DNA of 64,000 nt from DP-19 sp036496285 (GTDB lineage Bacteria; Desulfobacterota; Binatia; UTPRO1). A program made the position numbers and the translations under genes. This document shows positions 17,050-24,768 of this stretch, in pieces; positions within the stretch are counted from its first letter, which is position 1, and each line of letters begins with the position of its first letter. The notes below the pieces were generated by a model. It did not search any database and had not been told where the DNA came from. It saw only the letters and a list, made by a program, of their open reading frames with translations. The stretch is from assembly GCA_036496285.1 (NCBI GenBank), contig DASXLI010000019.1, forward strand, positions 1-64,000, given 5' to 3'.

Positions 17050-17810
17050 CGCGGCGCGATCCGTCCTGCCCCGCTCATCCATAGCCCGAGGTAGCCCACC
17101 GCGAGCCCGAGCGCGACCGCGACGAGCAGCCAGTCGCCGGCATCGGCCGGCGGCCGCGGCAATCCGGTGCGCGTGCGCCCGGCGCTGAAGCCGCGCACCT
17201 CGAGCGCGAAGGCCATCTGATCGGCGCGGCGCAGGCCGCCGATGAACACCGGCACGATGATGGGCACGTAGCGCGCGATGCGCTGGTCGATCCGTCCGCG
17301 GCTGAAGTCGAGACCGCGGCAGCGCTGCGCGTCAACGACCGTCAGCGCCGAGTCGAGGAAGACCGGCACGAGGCGGAAGGCGAGGGTCACGACGAAGCCG
17401 ACGCGATACGGGACGCCGAGGCGCGTCAGCGCCCAGGCGAACTCCTCGACCGTGGTGATCGCAAGGAAGAGGAGCCCGGCCGCGAGGAACGTCTCGAGCT
17501 TGAGCGCCATGCCGAGACCGAAGCGCCAGGCCTCCGACGGGTCGGCGGTGGCGCGCGCCGGGTAGAAGAACGTCCAGATCGCGAGCGTGAACACGAACAC
17601 GGGCACGATGACCCAGCGCAGCCGCCAGAGATTGGCCGTGGCGCCGGCGGCGACGGTGGCGACGAGGACGAGCGCGGTGAGCGGCGCGATGGCGCGGGGA
17701 TCGTCGAGCAGGAACGCGGCGACGAAGAGCAGCACCATCGCCACGAGCTTCGCGACCGGGTGGCGGCGGTGCAGGACGCTGCCGCGGTCGAGGTAGAGGG
17801 AGAGCGCCAT
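17046..17810 (-). CDS. Energy-coupling factor transporter transmembrane protein EcfT (CbiQ-like)
   Basis: A 254-aa T component of an ECF-type vitamin or metal importer. It has about five or six membrane helices and the two cytoplasmic coupling motifs with the Ala-Arg-Gly pattern, here QRCRGLDF and LEVRGFSAG. The start at ATG 17810 is one base after the ATPase stop. It couples the ATPase to the S component. The gene order S-A-T on one strand supports a dedicated rather than a shared transporter. Confidence 0.9.
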   Translation of the reverse strand: MALSLYLDRGSVLHRRHPVAKLVAMVLLFVAAFLLDDPRAIAPLTALVLVATVAAGATANLWRLRWVIVPVFVFTLAIWTFFYPARATADPSEAWRFGLGMALKLETFLAAGLLFLAITTVEEFAWALTRLGVPYRVGFVVTLAFRLVPVFLDSALTVVDAQRCRGLDFSRGRIDQRIARYVPIIVPVFIGGLRRADQMAFALEVRGFSAGRTRTGLPRPPADAGDWLLVAVALGLAVGYLGLWMSGAGRIAPR

Positions 17811-17811
17811 T

Positions 17812-19530
17812 TCAGGAGGCGGCCTCCGTGAGGACACCGACGAGCTCGTCCACCGAGCGGACGGCGTGGCCGAACGCCAGCCCGACCCTGGTCGCGGGCG
17901 GCGGATCGAAGGCGGCCGCGGCCGTCAACGCGGGGTCGGCGACGAAACGCGCGAAGTCGCCGTCGAAGACGAGCCGGCCCTCGCGCATGACGAGCACGCG
18001 CTCGGCGTACCCGGCGACCACCCACGGCGTATGCGTGATGAGCACGATTGCGGTGCCCGCTGCGCGCAGGCGTACGAGCAGCTCGAGCATGCGGCGCTGC
18101 TGCGGATGGTCGAGGCCGGTCGTGGGCTCGTCGAGGATGAGCACGCGCGGCGCCATCGCCAGGACCGTCGCGACCGCGAGCCGCTGGCGCTCGCCCTTCG
18201 AGAGCAGGAACGGATCGTCGTCACGGCGCTCGGCGAGGCCGACCGCCTCGAGCGTCTCGCGCACGCGCGCCGCGAGCGCGTCGCCGTCGAGGCCGAAGTT
18301 GCGCGGGCCGAACGCCACCTCCTCCGCAACCGTCGCGGCAAAGAGCTGGTCGTCGGGGTTCTGGAAGACGTAGCTGACCTGCTGCGCCACCCGGTCGAGC
18401 GGCAGTTGCGCGACGTCCGCGCCCTCGAGCCGGATGCTGCCCTGGGTAGCGCGCAGGAGGCCGTTCAGGTGCTTCGCGAGCGTCGTCTTGCCGGAGCCGT
18501 TCCGCCCCACGATGGCGATCAGCTCGCCCGGCCGGATGGCGAGGCTCACGTCGTCAACGGCGGGTGCGCCGTCACGATAGCGATGGGTGACGCGCTCGAC
18601 CTCCAATATGGGCGCGATCGGCGCGGCGTCGCGCGCCGCTGGCGCGGGCCGGGGCGCCGCCGGCGCCGGGGTCGTCGCCAAAGGGAAGCGCCGCCGCAGC
18701 TCCGCGACCGCGTCGGGCACACGAAGCGGCAGCTCGAGCCCGAGACGCTGGCCGAGCACCGCGAGATCGTGCGGGCGGACGCCGCAGGCGACGAACGCGT
18801 CGACGTCGCGCGCCAGCGTCCCGGCGGGCCCGCTCGCGACGACCGTTCCCGCGCGCATGAGGTAGAGCCGGTCGGCCTCGACGAGCGGCTCGATCTCGTG
18901 CTCGACCGCGACGAGCGCGAGGTCCTGTGCACGCAGGCGCTGCAGGGTCGCGTAGAGCTCCTGGCGTCCGACCGGATCGAGATCGGTCGCCGCCTCGTCG
19001 AGCAGCACCACGCCCGGTGCCATCGCGAGGATGCTGGCGATCGCCAGGCGCTGCTTCTGGCCGCCGGAGAGCTCGCGCGGGTCGCGTTGGGTCACGTCGC
19101 GCAGCTCGACGCGTGCGAGCGCCTCGTCGACGCGCCGGGCGATCTCCGCCGGCGGCACCGCGAGCTGCGTCGGCCCGAACGCGACTTCGAGGCGGACGTT
19201 GGTCGAAAAGAGCTGCGCCTCGAAGTCCTGGAAGACCATCGCCACGCGGCCGGCGAGCGCTCCGGTCGGCGCGCCGAGCACGTCCTCGCCGTCGAGCAGG
19301 ATCGCGCCGGAGGTCTCGGCAGGCGCGAGGGACGGCACGAGGCCGTTCACGCAGCGGAGCAACGTCGACTTGCCCGCACCGCTCGCACCCATGACCGCCA
19401 CGAGCTCGCCCGCCCCGGCGATCAGCGACACCCCGGCGAGCGCCTGCGCGGGCGGGTCGGCGAAGCGGCAGGTCAGCGCGCGCAGCATGAGGCGGGGCGC
19501 GGGCGCCGACGCGGCGTTCGCGGCGCTCAC
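17812..19530 (-). CDS. ECF transporter ATPase with two fused ABC domains (EcfA-EcfA')
   Basis: A 572-aa protein with two complete nucleotide-binding domains. Domain 1 has Walker A MGASGAGKSTLL, signature LSGGQKQRL and Walker B VVLLDEAATDLDP. Domain 2 has VGRNGSGKTTL, LSKGERQRL and VLILDEPTTGLDHP. Between them is an Ala/Pro-rich linker (about residues 285-320). Both domains have the Q-loop QxF/QNP typical of ECF ATPases (FQDFEAQLF, FQNPDDQLF). The GTG start at 19530 overlaps the S-component stop (GTGA). In many ECF systems these are two genes; here they are one. Confidence 0.92.
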   Translation of the reverse strand: MSAANAASAPAPRLMLRALTCRFADPPAQALAGVSLIAGAGELVAVMGASGAGKSTLLRCVNGLVPSLAPAETSGAILLDGEDVLGAPTGALAGRVAMVFQDFEAQLFSTNVRLEVAFGPTQLAVPPAEIARRVDEALARVELRDVTQRDPRELSGGQKQRLAIASILAMAPGVVLLDEAATDLDPVGRQELYATLQRLRAQDLALVAVEHEIEPLVEADRLYLMRAGTVVASGPAGTLARDVDAFVACGVRPHDLAVLGQRLGLELPLRVPDAVAELRRRFPLATTPAPAAPRPAPAARDAAPIAPILEVERVTHRYRDGAPAVDDVSLAIRPGELIAIVGRNGSGKTTLAKHLNGLLRATQGSIRLEGADVAQLPLDRVAQQVSYVFQNPDDQLFAATVAEEVAFGPRNFGLDGDALAARVRETLEAVGLAERRDDDPFLLSKGERQRLAVATVLAMAPRVLILDEPTTGLDHPQQRRMLELLVRLRAAGTAIVLITHTPWVVAGYAERVLVMREGRLVFDGDFARFVADPALTAAAAFDPPPATRVGLAFGHAVRSVDELVGVLTEAAS

Positions 19531-20318
19531 AAGAGGAGCAAGCCCGCCGTCGCCGTCGCGAGCGACGGCAGCACGAGCACGAGGAAGCGCAGATTGCGCG
19601 ACAGGGTGACGAGCGTCGTGCCGTCGAGCCAGCCGCCCGAGGCGAGATTGCCGAGCACGAACGCGAGCACCGTGCCGGCGACCGCCAGCGTGACGCCGAG
19701 CGCGCGTCGCCACACCGGACGCCGCGGCGGCGCGCCGAGGATGTCGACGTAAAGGAGACGCGCCCGCCGCACCCGCGGGTAGAGGACGGCGAGCAGCAAC
19801 GGAGCGAGGATGGCGCTCGTCACGAAGTCATTCACCACGATCACGTTGGCGAGCACCGCGAACGGCACGAAGCCGAGAAGCTGGAGCCCGAAGCCGACGG
19901 TCGCGGCGCAGAGCATGGACGCCGCGGCGATGATGCCGAGCAGCAGCGCCCAGCCGCCGACCGTACGCGGCACCGGCTCGCCTGCACCCGCCGGGGTGTC
20001 ACCCGGGGCGAATGCGCGCCACAGGCGGTAGGGCATGAGCGCGTACAGGAAGTTGCCGACGAAGCCGAAGAGATCGCCCGGGCCAAGGCCCGTGAAGAAG
20101 TCGCCGATCAGGTTGCCGAACGCCGCGCCCCAGGCCGCCGCCGGACCGAAGAGGAACGAGAACACGACCGGCAGCGCATTCGCCGGGCGGAAGTTGGTAA
20201 GGCCCGGGATGAGCGGAATGACCATGAACGGGATCAGAACCGCGGCGAAGAGCGAAGCACACATGGCCGTGAGCACGACCATCCGCGTGTTCCGCCACAT
20301 GTCCACAAGCTCACGCAC
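19527..20318 (-). CDS. ECF transporter substrate-binding (S) component
   Basis: A 263-aa polytopic membrane protein, first in the ECF operon. The segment FRPANALPVVFSFLFGPAAA, followed by WGAAFGNLIGDFFTGLGPGD, resembles QueT-like and related S components, with the short conserved GN-x-IGD motif. An extra C-terminal membrane segment (about residues 200-263) makes it longer than the usual 170-200 aa. Substrate specificity cannot be read from the sequence, and no riboswitch is apparent in the short upstream gap. The adjacent zinc hydrolase hints at a nucleoside- or phosphate-ester-derived substrate. Confidence 0.75.
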   Translation of the reverse strand: MRELVDMWRNTRMVVLTAMCASLFAAVLIPFMVIPLIPGLTNFRPANALPVVFSFLFGPAAAWGAAFGNLIGDFFTGLGPGDLFGFVGNFLYALMPYRLWRAFAPGDTPAGAGEPVPRTVGGWALLLGIIAAASMLCAATVGFGLQLLGFVPFAVLANVIVVNDFVTSAILAPLLLAVLYPRVRRARLLYVDILGAPPRRPVWRRALGVTLAVAGTVLAFVLGNLASGGWLDGTTLVTLSRNLRFLVLVLPSLATATAGLLLL

Positions 20319-20392
20319 GAACCACCTGCCCGCAGCCGCCGCTCGTATGGTACGATTGTCGTCATGTGGTCAAGGCGAGCGGGACGACGACC

Positions 20393-20932
20393 ATGACGCG
20401 CGGCCGGTTCCTGCGCCTCGAGTGGCTGCTCTCCGCGGCGATGGTCACGATCGGCCTCGCGTGGGCGACGCTGCGGCACCTGCCGATCGCCGCGCGCTGC
20501 CAGCCGACGCCGATCGCGATCGCGTCGGGGGCGCTCGTCGGCGCCCTGCTGTGGCTCGCGATTCCGCTCCTCTTCTGGGCGCCCGCGATGCGGCGCGTGC
20601 GCGATACGACGCTCCTACCGTTCAGCCGCTCGCTCCGCACCCGCGACATCGCGGTGATCGCCGTGCTCTCGGGCGCATCGGAGGAGTTCTTCTTCCGCGG
20701 CGTGCTGCTGCCGGAGGTCGGGCTCGCGCTCTCCAGCGTGCTGTTCGGCCTGCTGCACGCGGTCAACTGGATCTACGTCGCCTGGGCGGCGGCGACCGGC
20801 GCGGGGCTCGGGCTCCTCGCCAACCACGGCGGCTCGCTGGTGGCGCCCGTCGTCGCGCACGCCACGTACAACTTCGGCGCGCTCATACTGCTCCGCCGTC
20901 AGGCAATGACGCCCGACGCCGAGCGGCGCTGA
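20393..20932 (+). CDS. CPBP-family intramembrane metalloprotease
   Basis: A 179-aa membrane protein with the CPBP/Rce1-like motifs in order: SEEFFFRG (EExxxR), FGLLHAVNW (FxxxH) and HATYNF (HxxxN). Family members are intramembrane endopeptidases or chaperone-like maturation factors; the substrate is unknown. The start at ATG 20393 is preferred over GTG 20366 because the added nine residues are polar and lie close to the divergent promoter. bamD follows on the same strand after 87 bases. Confidence 0.82.
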   Translation: MTRGRFLRLEWLLSAAMVTIGLAWATLRHLPIAARCQPTPIAIASGALVGALLWLAIPLLFWAPAMRRVRDTTLLPFSRSLRTRDIAVIAVLSGASEEFFFRGVLLPEVGLALSSVLFGLLHAVNWIYVAWAAATGAGLGLLANHGGSLVAPVVAHATYNFGALILLRRQAMTPDAERR

Positions 20933-21019
20933 CCCGCGCACGAATTGCGTCCTTGCCCGGCTTCCGTTAGCGTCGAGCGGCACGAGCGTCCCCGTTCCGC
21001 GCGCTCGGGAGGAGCCGAC

Positions 21020-22051
21020 ATGACCCGTCTCGCGATTGTGCTCGTGGCGCTCGTCGCCACCGCCGGCTGTGGCAGCAGCACCAAGCCGAAGCTCAGCGCA
21101 GACGCGTATTACAAGGACGCGTCCGACGCCTTCGCGAAACGCAACTACGATGTCGCCGCCAACCACTACAAGGAGCTGCTCGACCAGTATCCGTTCGATC
21201 CGCGCGCTGAGGAGGCCGAGCTGAAGATCGCGACCGCGCACTACAAGAGCCATCACTACCCGGAGGCGATCGCGGCCTTCAACGACTTCCAGCGCATGCA
21301 TCCGATGAGCCCGCACCTCGCCCAGGTCTACTACCTGCTCGGCAAGAGCTACATGGATCAGATGACGACGACCGACCGCGATCAAGGCGCGTCGGAGAAC
21401 GCGCACGGCTGGTTCCGCGTCGTCATCGAGCGCTATCCGACCAGCCCGTACGCGGCGAAGGCCCAGCACCGTCTCGTCCAGTGCCGCTACGCGCTCGCCG
21501 ATCACGAGCTGCGCATCGCCAGGTACTACCTGAAGCGCGGCAACCTGAAGGCCGGCGAGAACCGCGTGAAGGGCCTGCTCGAGAACTACCCTGACGCCCC
21601 CGCAACGACACGTGGGCTCATGGCGTTGGCCGACGCCTACGCCAAGGTCGGCGACCACGAGCACGAGAGCGTCGCCCGCGCCGCGATCGCCGAGCGGCCG
21701 AGCCCCGAGGACGTCGAGAGCAAGCTCGCAACGAGCGCGCCGAAGGGGAAGAAGTCCGACAGGAAGAAGGACAAGAGCACCCAGACGGCCGCGGCCGACC
21801 CCCCGGCGGGTGCAGACGACCCGCCCGCACGCGTCGTCGCGGCGACGGCGCCGACCGTCAGCGGACCGGCGTCGACGCAGCTGCTCGCCGACCTCACCGC
21901 GCGCTACGGCCCGGGCCAGGGGGTCAGCACCGCCGCAACCTCGCCCTCGCTGCTCGATCCGGTCAAGAACAAGGCGAGCCTGCTGGGCGACCGTGCCGCC
22001 GGCGGCGGTGCCGGGGCGCCGAGCAGCATGGCACCGCTCGGCGGGTACTGA
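21020..22051 (+). CDS. bamD: Outer membrane protein assembly factor BamD
   Basis: A 343-aa lipoprotein (lipobox LVATAGC, Cys at about 17) with five TPR-like repeats. These include YYKDASDAFAKRNYDVAANH and YPFDPRAEEAELKIATAHYK, and YYLLGKSYMDQM is the family hallmark. BamD is the essential lipoprotein partner of BamA in beta-barrel insertion. The C-terminal 100 residues are a Lys-, Ala- and Pro-rich extension beyond the usual 240-260-aa length and look disordered. The start is set by GGAGGAG 5-11 bases upstream. The next gene starts one base after the stop. Confidence 0.92.
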   Translation: MTRLAIVLVALVATAGCGSSTKPKLSADAYYKDASDAFAKRNYDVAANHYKELLDQYPFDPRAEEAELKIATAHYKSHHYPEAIAAFNDFQRMHPMSPHLAQVYYLLGKSYMDQMTTTDRDQGASENAHGWFRVVIERYPTSPYAAKAQHRLVQCRYALADHELRIARYYLKRGNLKAGENRVKGLLENYPDAPATTRGLMALADAYAKVGDHEHESVARAAIAERPSPEDVESKLATSAPKGKKSDRKKDKSTQTAAADPPAGADDPPARVVAATAPTVSGPASTQLLADLTARYGPGQGVSTAATSPSLLDPVKNKASLLGDRAAGGGAGAPSSMAPLGGY

Positions 22052-22052
22052 G

Positions 22053-22748
22053 GTGCGTGACGCCGCCGTCGCCATCGTGGGCGTCGGCGCGCTCGGCTGC
22101 GCGGCTGCCGAGGGACTCGCCTGCGCCGGGGTCGGCCGCCTCGTCCTCCTCGACGGCGACGTCGTGGAGCGCTCCAACCTGCATCGCCAGCTCCTGCACC
22201 GCGACGCCGACCGCGGGCGCCCGAAGGTCGAGTCGGCGGCCGAGCGTCTGGCGGCGCTCGCCCCCGGCTGCGCGATCGATTGCCGGGCGGTCCGCGTCAC
22301 GGCCGAGAACGCCGTGGACCTGCTCGCCGACGCGACCTGCATCGTCGACGCGACCGACGGCTTCGAGAGCAAGTTCCTGCTGAACGACGCCGCCGTCGCG
22401 CTCGGCACGCCGCTCGTCCACGCCGGCATCGTGCGCTTCCTCGGGCAGCTGATGACGATCATCCCCGGGCTGAGCGCCTGCTATCGGTGCCTCTTCGTGG
22501 CGCCGCCGCGCCCGGGCGACGTGCCGTCCTGCCAGGAGGCCGGCGTGCTCGGCTCCCTCGCGGGGACCATCGGCCTCTTGCAGGCGGCCGAGGTCCTTCG
22601 CTACCTGACCGGGAGTGGTCCGCTCCTGACCGACCGGTTGCTCACCTACGACGCGCTGGCGAACCGCTTCCGCCACGTTCGCTTGCGCCGCAACCCGTCG
22701 TGCCCGGTATGCGCCGCGAGGCTCGCGGCAGCCCCCCGCAACCGCTAG
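22053..22748 (+). CDS. E1-like sulfur-carrier adenylyltransferase (MoeB/ThiF family)
   Basis: A 231-aa ATP-dependent activating enzyme. It has the nucleotide-binding GVGALGCAAAEGLACAGVG, the DGDVVERSNLHRQLLHRDAD arginine region, the DATDGFESKFLLND stretch and EAGVLGSLAGTIGLLQAAE. Zinc is held by CYRC and CPVC. There is no rhodanese domain, so an external sulfur donor would be needed. Given the CysO-type carrier 26 bases downstream, it probably adenylates the carrier's C-terminus. The GTG start follows the bamD stop by one base; the coupling to bamD looks positional rather than functional. Confidence 0.9.
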   Translation: MRDAAVAIVGVGALGCAAAEGLACAGVGRLVLLDGDVVERSNLHRQLLHRDADRGRPKVESAAERLAALAPGCAIDCRAVRVTAENAVDLLADATCIVDATDGFESKFLLNDAAVALGTPLVHAGIVRFLGQLMTIIPGLSACYRCLFVAPPRPGDVPSCQEAGVLGSLAGTIGLLQAAEVLRYLTGSGPLLTDRLLTYDALANRFRHVRLRRNPSCPVCAARLAAAPRNR

Positions 22749-22774
22749 AAGAACCCGAAGAGAGGAGAGTCAGC

Positions 22775-23056
22775 ATGGCCATCCAGGTTCGCATCCCCAC
22801 CCCGCTCCGCAAGCTCACGGGCGGCGCCGAGTCCGTGAGCGGCAGCGGCGCCACCGTCGCCGCCCTCGTCCAGGACCTCGAGACCCGACACCCCGGCCTC
22901 AAAGAGCGCATCTGCGACGACGCCGGCAAGGTACGGCGCTTCGTCAACGTCTACGTGAACGGCGACGACATCCGCTTCCTCGACAACCTCGACACGCCCG
23001 TGAAGGACGGCGACGAGATTTCGATCGTCCCGGCAATCGCCGGCGGCACGCGCTGA
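22775..23056 (+). CDS. cysO: CysO-type sulfur carrier protein (ubiquitin-fold, MoaD/ThiS family)
   Basis: A 93-aa beta-grasp protein closely resembling mycobacterial CysO in pattern: VRIPTPLRKLTGG, FVNVYVNGDDIRFLDNLDTP, DGDEISIVPAIAGG. The C-terminal Gly-Gly would become the thiocarboxylate that donates sulfur to O-phosphoserine or a similar acceptor on CysM. Two residues (Thr-Arg) follow the Gly-Gly, so a protease must trim them before activation; no JAMM protease gene is visible here. The start ATG 22775 has an AGAGGAGAG site. cysM follows 42 bases downstream, as in Mycobacterium. Confidence 0.88.
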   Translation: MAIQVRIPTPLRKLTGGAESVSGSGATVAALVQDLETRHPGLKERICDDAGKVRRFVNVYVNGDDIRFLDNLDTPVKDGDEISIVPAIAGGTR

Positions 23057-23098
23057 GCCGGGCGCCACTGCTTCTCGCGACCGACGCGCACCGACCTC

Positions 23099-24016
23099 AT
23101 GGCGGGCCCGAACGTCCTGAGCCTCATCGGCAACACGCCGCTCCTGCGCATTCGCGGGCTCGCCCGCGACGTGCCCGAGGGCGTGCGTGTCTTCGCCAAG
23201 CTCGAGGGCTTCAATCCGGGCGGCTCGGTGAAGGACCGTCCGGCCTACAACATGCTCCGCCGCGGCCTCGAGAGCGGCGAGCTGCGGCCGGGCAAGACGA
23301 TCCTCGACTCGACGTCGGGCAACACCGGCATCGCGCTCGCGATGTGCGGCGCGGTCCTCGGCTATCCGGTCGAGCTGGTGATGCCGGAGAACGTCAGCGC
23401 GGAGCGCAAGAAGATCATCAGCGCCTACGGCGCAAAAGTGATCTTCTCGAGCCCGCTCGAGGGCTCCGACGGTGCCATCCGCCTCTGCCGCGAGGTGCTG
23501 AAGCGCGACCCGGAGAAGTATTTCAAGCCCGATCAGTACTTCAATCCGGCGAACCCCGAGGCGCACTACAAGACGACGGGCCCCGAGATCTGGGAGCAGA
23601 CGCAGGGCACGGTGACGCACTTCGTGACCGGGCTCGGCACCGGCGGCACGATCATGGGCACGGGACGCTATCTCAAGGAGCGCAATCCGAAGATCCAGGT
23701 GATCGGCGTCGAGCCCGACGACGCGTTCCACGGCCTCGAGGGCCTGAAGCACATGGCGAGCTCGATCGTGCCGGGCATCTACCACGAGGAGGAGCTCGAC
23801 GGGAAAATCCCGGCGCCCACCGAGGAGTCCTACGAGATGGTCCATCACATCGGCGCGGTGGAGGGCCTGGTCGTCGGGCAGTCGTCGGGCGCCAACCTCT
23901 ATGGCGCACTGCAGGTCGCGCGCACGCTCGAGCGCGGCACCGTGATCACCGTCTTCTGTGACTTCGGCGACCGCTACCTGAGCACCAACCTCTGGATCGG
24001 CTGGCAAGGCGCCTAG
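23099..24016 (+). CDS. cysM: Cysteine synthase of CysM type, probably CysO-dependent
   Basis: A 305-aa PLP enzyme of the cysteine synthase family. The PLP lysine is in FNPGGSVKDRPAYNM (about residue 44). The substrate loop is STSGNTGIALAMCG, and phosphate binding is TGLGTGGTIMGTGRYL. Mycobacterial CysM uses O-phosphoserine and CysO-thiocarboxylate; the tight link to cysO argues for the same here, but the acceptor cannot be read directly. The gene lies in an operon of E1, carrier, synthase and pseudo-E1. Confidence 0.92.
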   Translation: MAGPNVLSLIGNTPLLRIRGLARDVPEGVRVFAKLEGFNPGGSVKDRPAYNMLRRGLESGELRPGKTILDSTSGNTGIALAMCGAVLGYPVELVMPENVSAERKKIISAYGAKVIFSSPLEGSDGAIRLCREVLKRDPEKYFKPDQYFNPANPEAHYKTTGPEIWEQTQGTVTHFVTGLGTGGTIMGTGRYLKERNPKIQVIGVEPDDAFHGLEGLKHMASSIVPGIYHEEELDGKIPAPTEESYEMVHHIGAVEGLVVGQSSGANLYGALQVARTLERGTVITVFCDFGDRYLSTNLWIGWQGA

Positions 24017-24029
24017 CGCCGCGATCGCC

Positions 24030-24608
24030 GTGCGCTTCGACGACGCGCAGATCGAGCGCTACAGCCGGCAGATCGTCCTGGCCGAGATCGGACCGAAGGG
24101 CCAGGAGACGCTCGCGGCCGCGCACGTCGGCGTGGGCGTCGTCGGCCCGGCGGCGGAGCGGGTGGTCGCCTATCTGGCGGCGGCGGGCGTCGGCCACCTG
24201 ACCGTCCCCGCGGCGCTCCGGCCGCTCATCGATCCGGCGCAGCCCGACGTCACGCTCGCGCCGTGGCCGCCCGCGCCGGGCGCGCACCTGGACGCCGTGC
24301 TCGCCGCTCCCGGCGGGAGCGTGGAGGCGCGGCGCCGCTTCTGGACCGACGGCGGGCGCGCCGCCGAGGTCCCGCCCTGCGCGGCGTGTGCCGCCGCCGC
24401 TCTTGGCCCGGAGGACGACGTCGATCCGCTCCTCGCCCCGCTTCGCGCCGCGGTCCTCGGCACGATCGTCGCGACCGAGATCGTGAAGGCGCTCGTTGGC
24501 ATTGGCTCGGGGCTGCGCGGCAGCGTGCTCGTCTACGACCCGTCGAGCGCCGCGTTCACGAGCGCGCCGGTCGCGCCGCGCCTGTCGTGTGCGGTCTGCG
24601 CCGGATGA
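24030..24608 (+). CDS. Degenerate E1-like protein (ThiF/MoeB relative lacking catalytic motifs)
   Basis: A 192-aa protein that begins like an intact MoeB or ThiF (RYSRQIVLAEIGPKGQETL) and keeps two CxxC zinc pairs (CAAC, CAVC) and a TIVATEIVKALVGIG helix. The glycine-rich nucleotide loop is altered (VGVGVVGPAAERVV instead of GxGxxG). The aspartate-arginine adenylation segment and the catalytic cysteine region are missing or shrunk, shortening it by about 50-70 residues. It probably cannot adenylate and may be a structural partner of the intact E1 or of the carrier. The start is GTG 24030. Codon use is like its neighbours, so it looks maintained. Confidence 0.7.
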   Translation: MRFDDAQIERYSRQIVLAEIGPKGQETLAAAHVGVGVVGPAAERVVAYLAAAGVGHLTVPAALRPLIDPAQPDVTLAPWPPAPGAHLDAVLAAPGGSVEARRRFWTDGGRAAEVPPCAACAAAALGPEDDVDPLLAPLRAAVLGTIVATEIVKALVGIGSGLRGSVLVYDPSSAAFTSAPVAPRLSCAVCAG

Positions 24609-24696
24609 CGGCGGAGCCTGGCGCGATCCCCCGAGATCTGCTTAGGTACCCGCTTCCGCTCCATCCCACGCAACGCTCCCAAGGAGGTTCGGTTCC

Positions 24697-24768
24697 ATGA
24701 CGCTAGGCTCTTTGCTCCATCGCACTCGCCGCACGATGCCGCTCGCCGGCCGCGGAGTCCGTTCGTGA
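24697..24768 (+). CDS. Short leader ORF translationally coupled to sat
   Basis: A 23-residue ORF (MTLGSLLHRTRR... ending GVRS) begins at ATG 24697 behind a near-perfect AAGGAGGT ribosome site, the best in this part of the window. Its TGA (24766-24768) overlaps the GTG start of sat (24765) as GTGA. sat itself has no comparable ribosome site, so translation of the leader probably feeds sat by coupling. The peptide is basic, with no cysteine or methionine run to suggest classic attenuation. No homologue is recognised. Confidence 0.5.
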   Translation: MTLGSLLHRTRRTMPLAGRGVRS

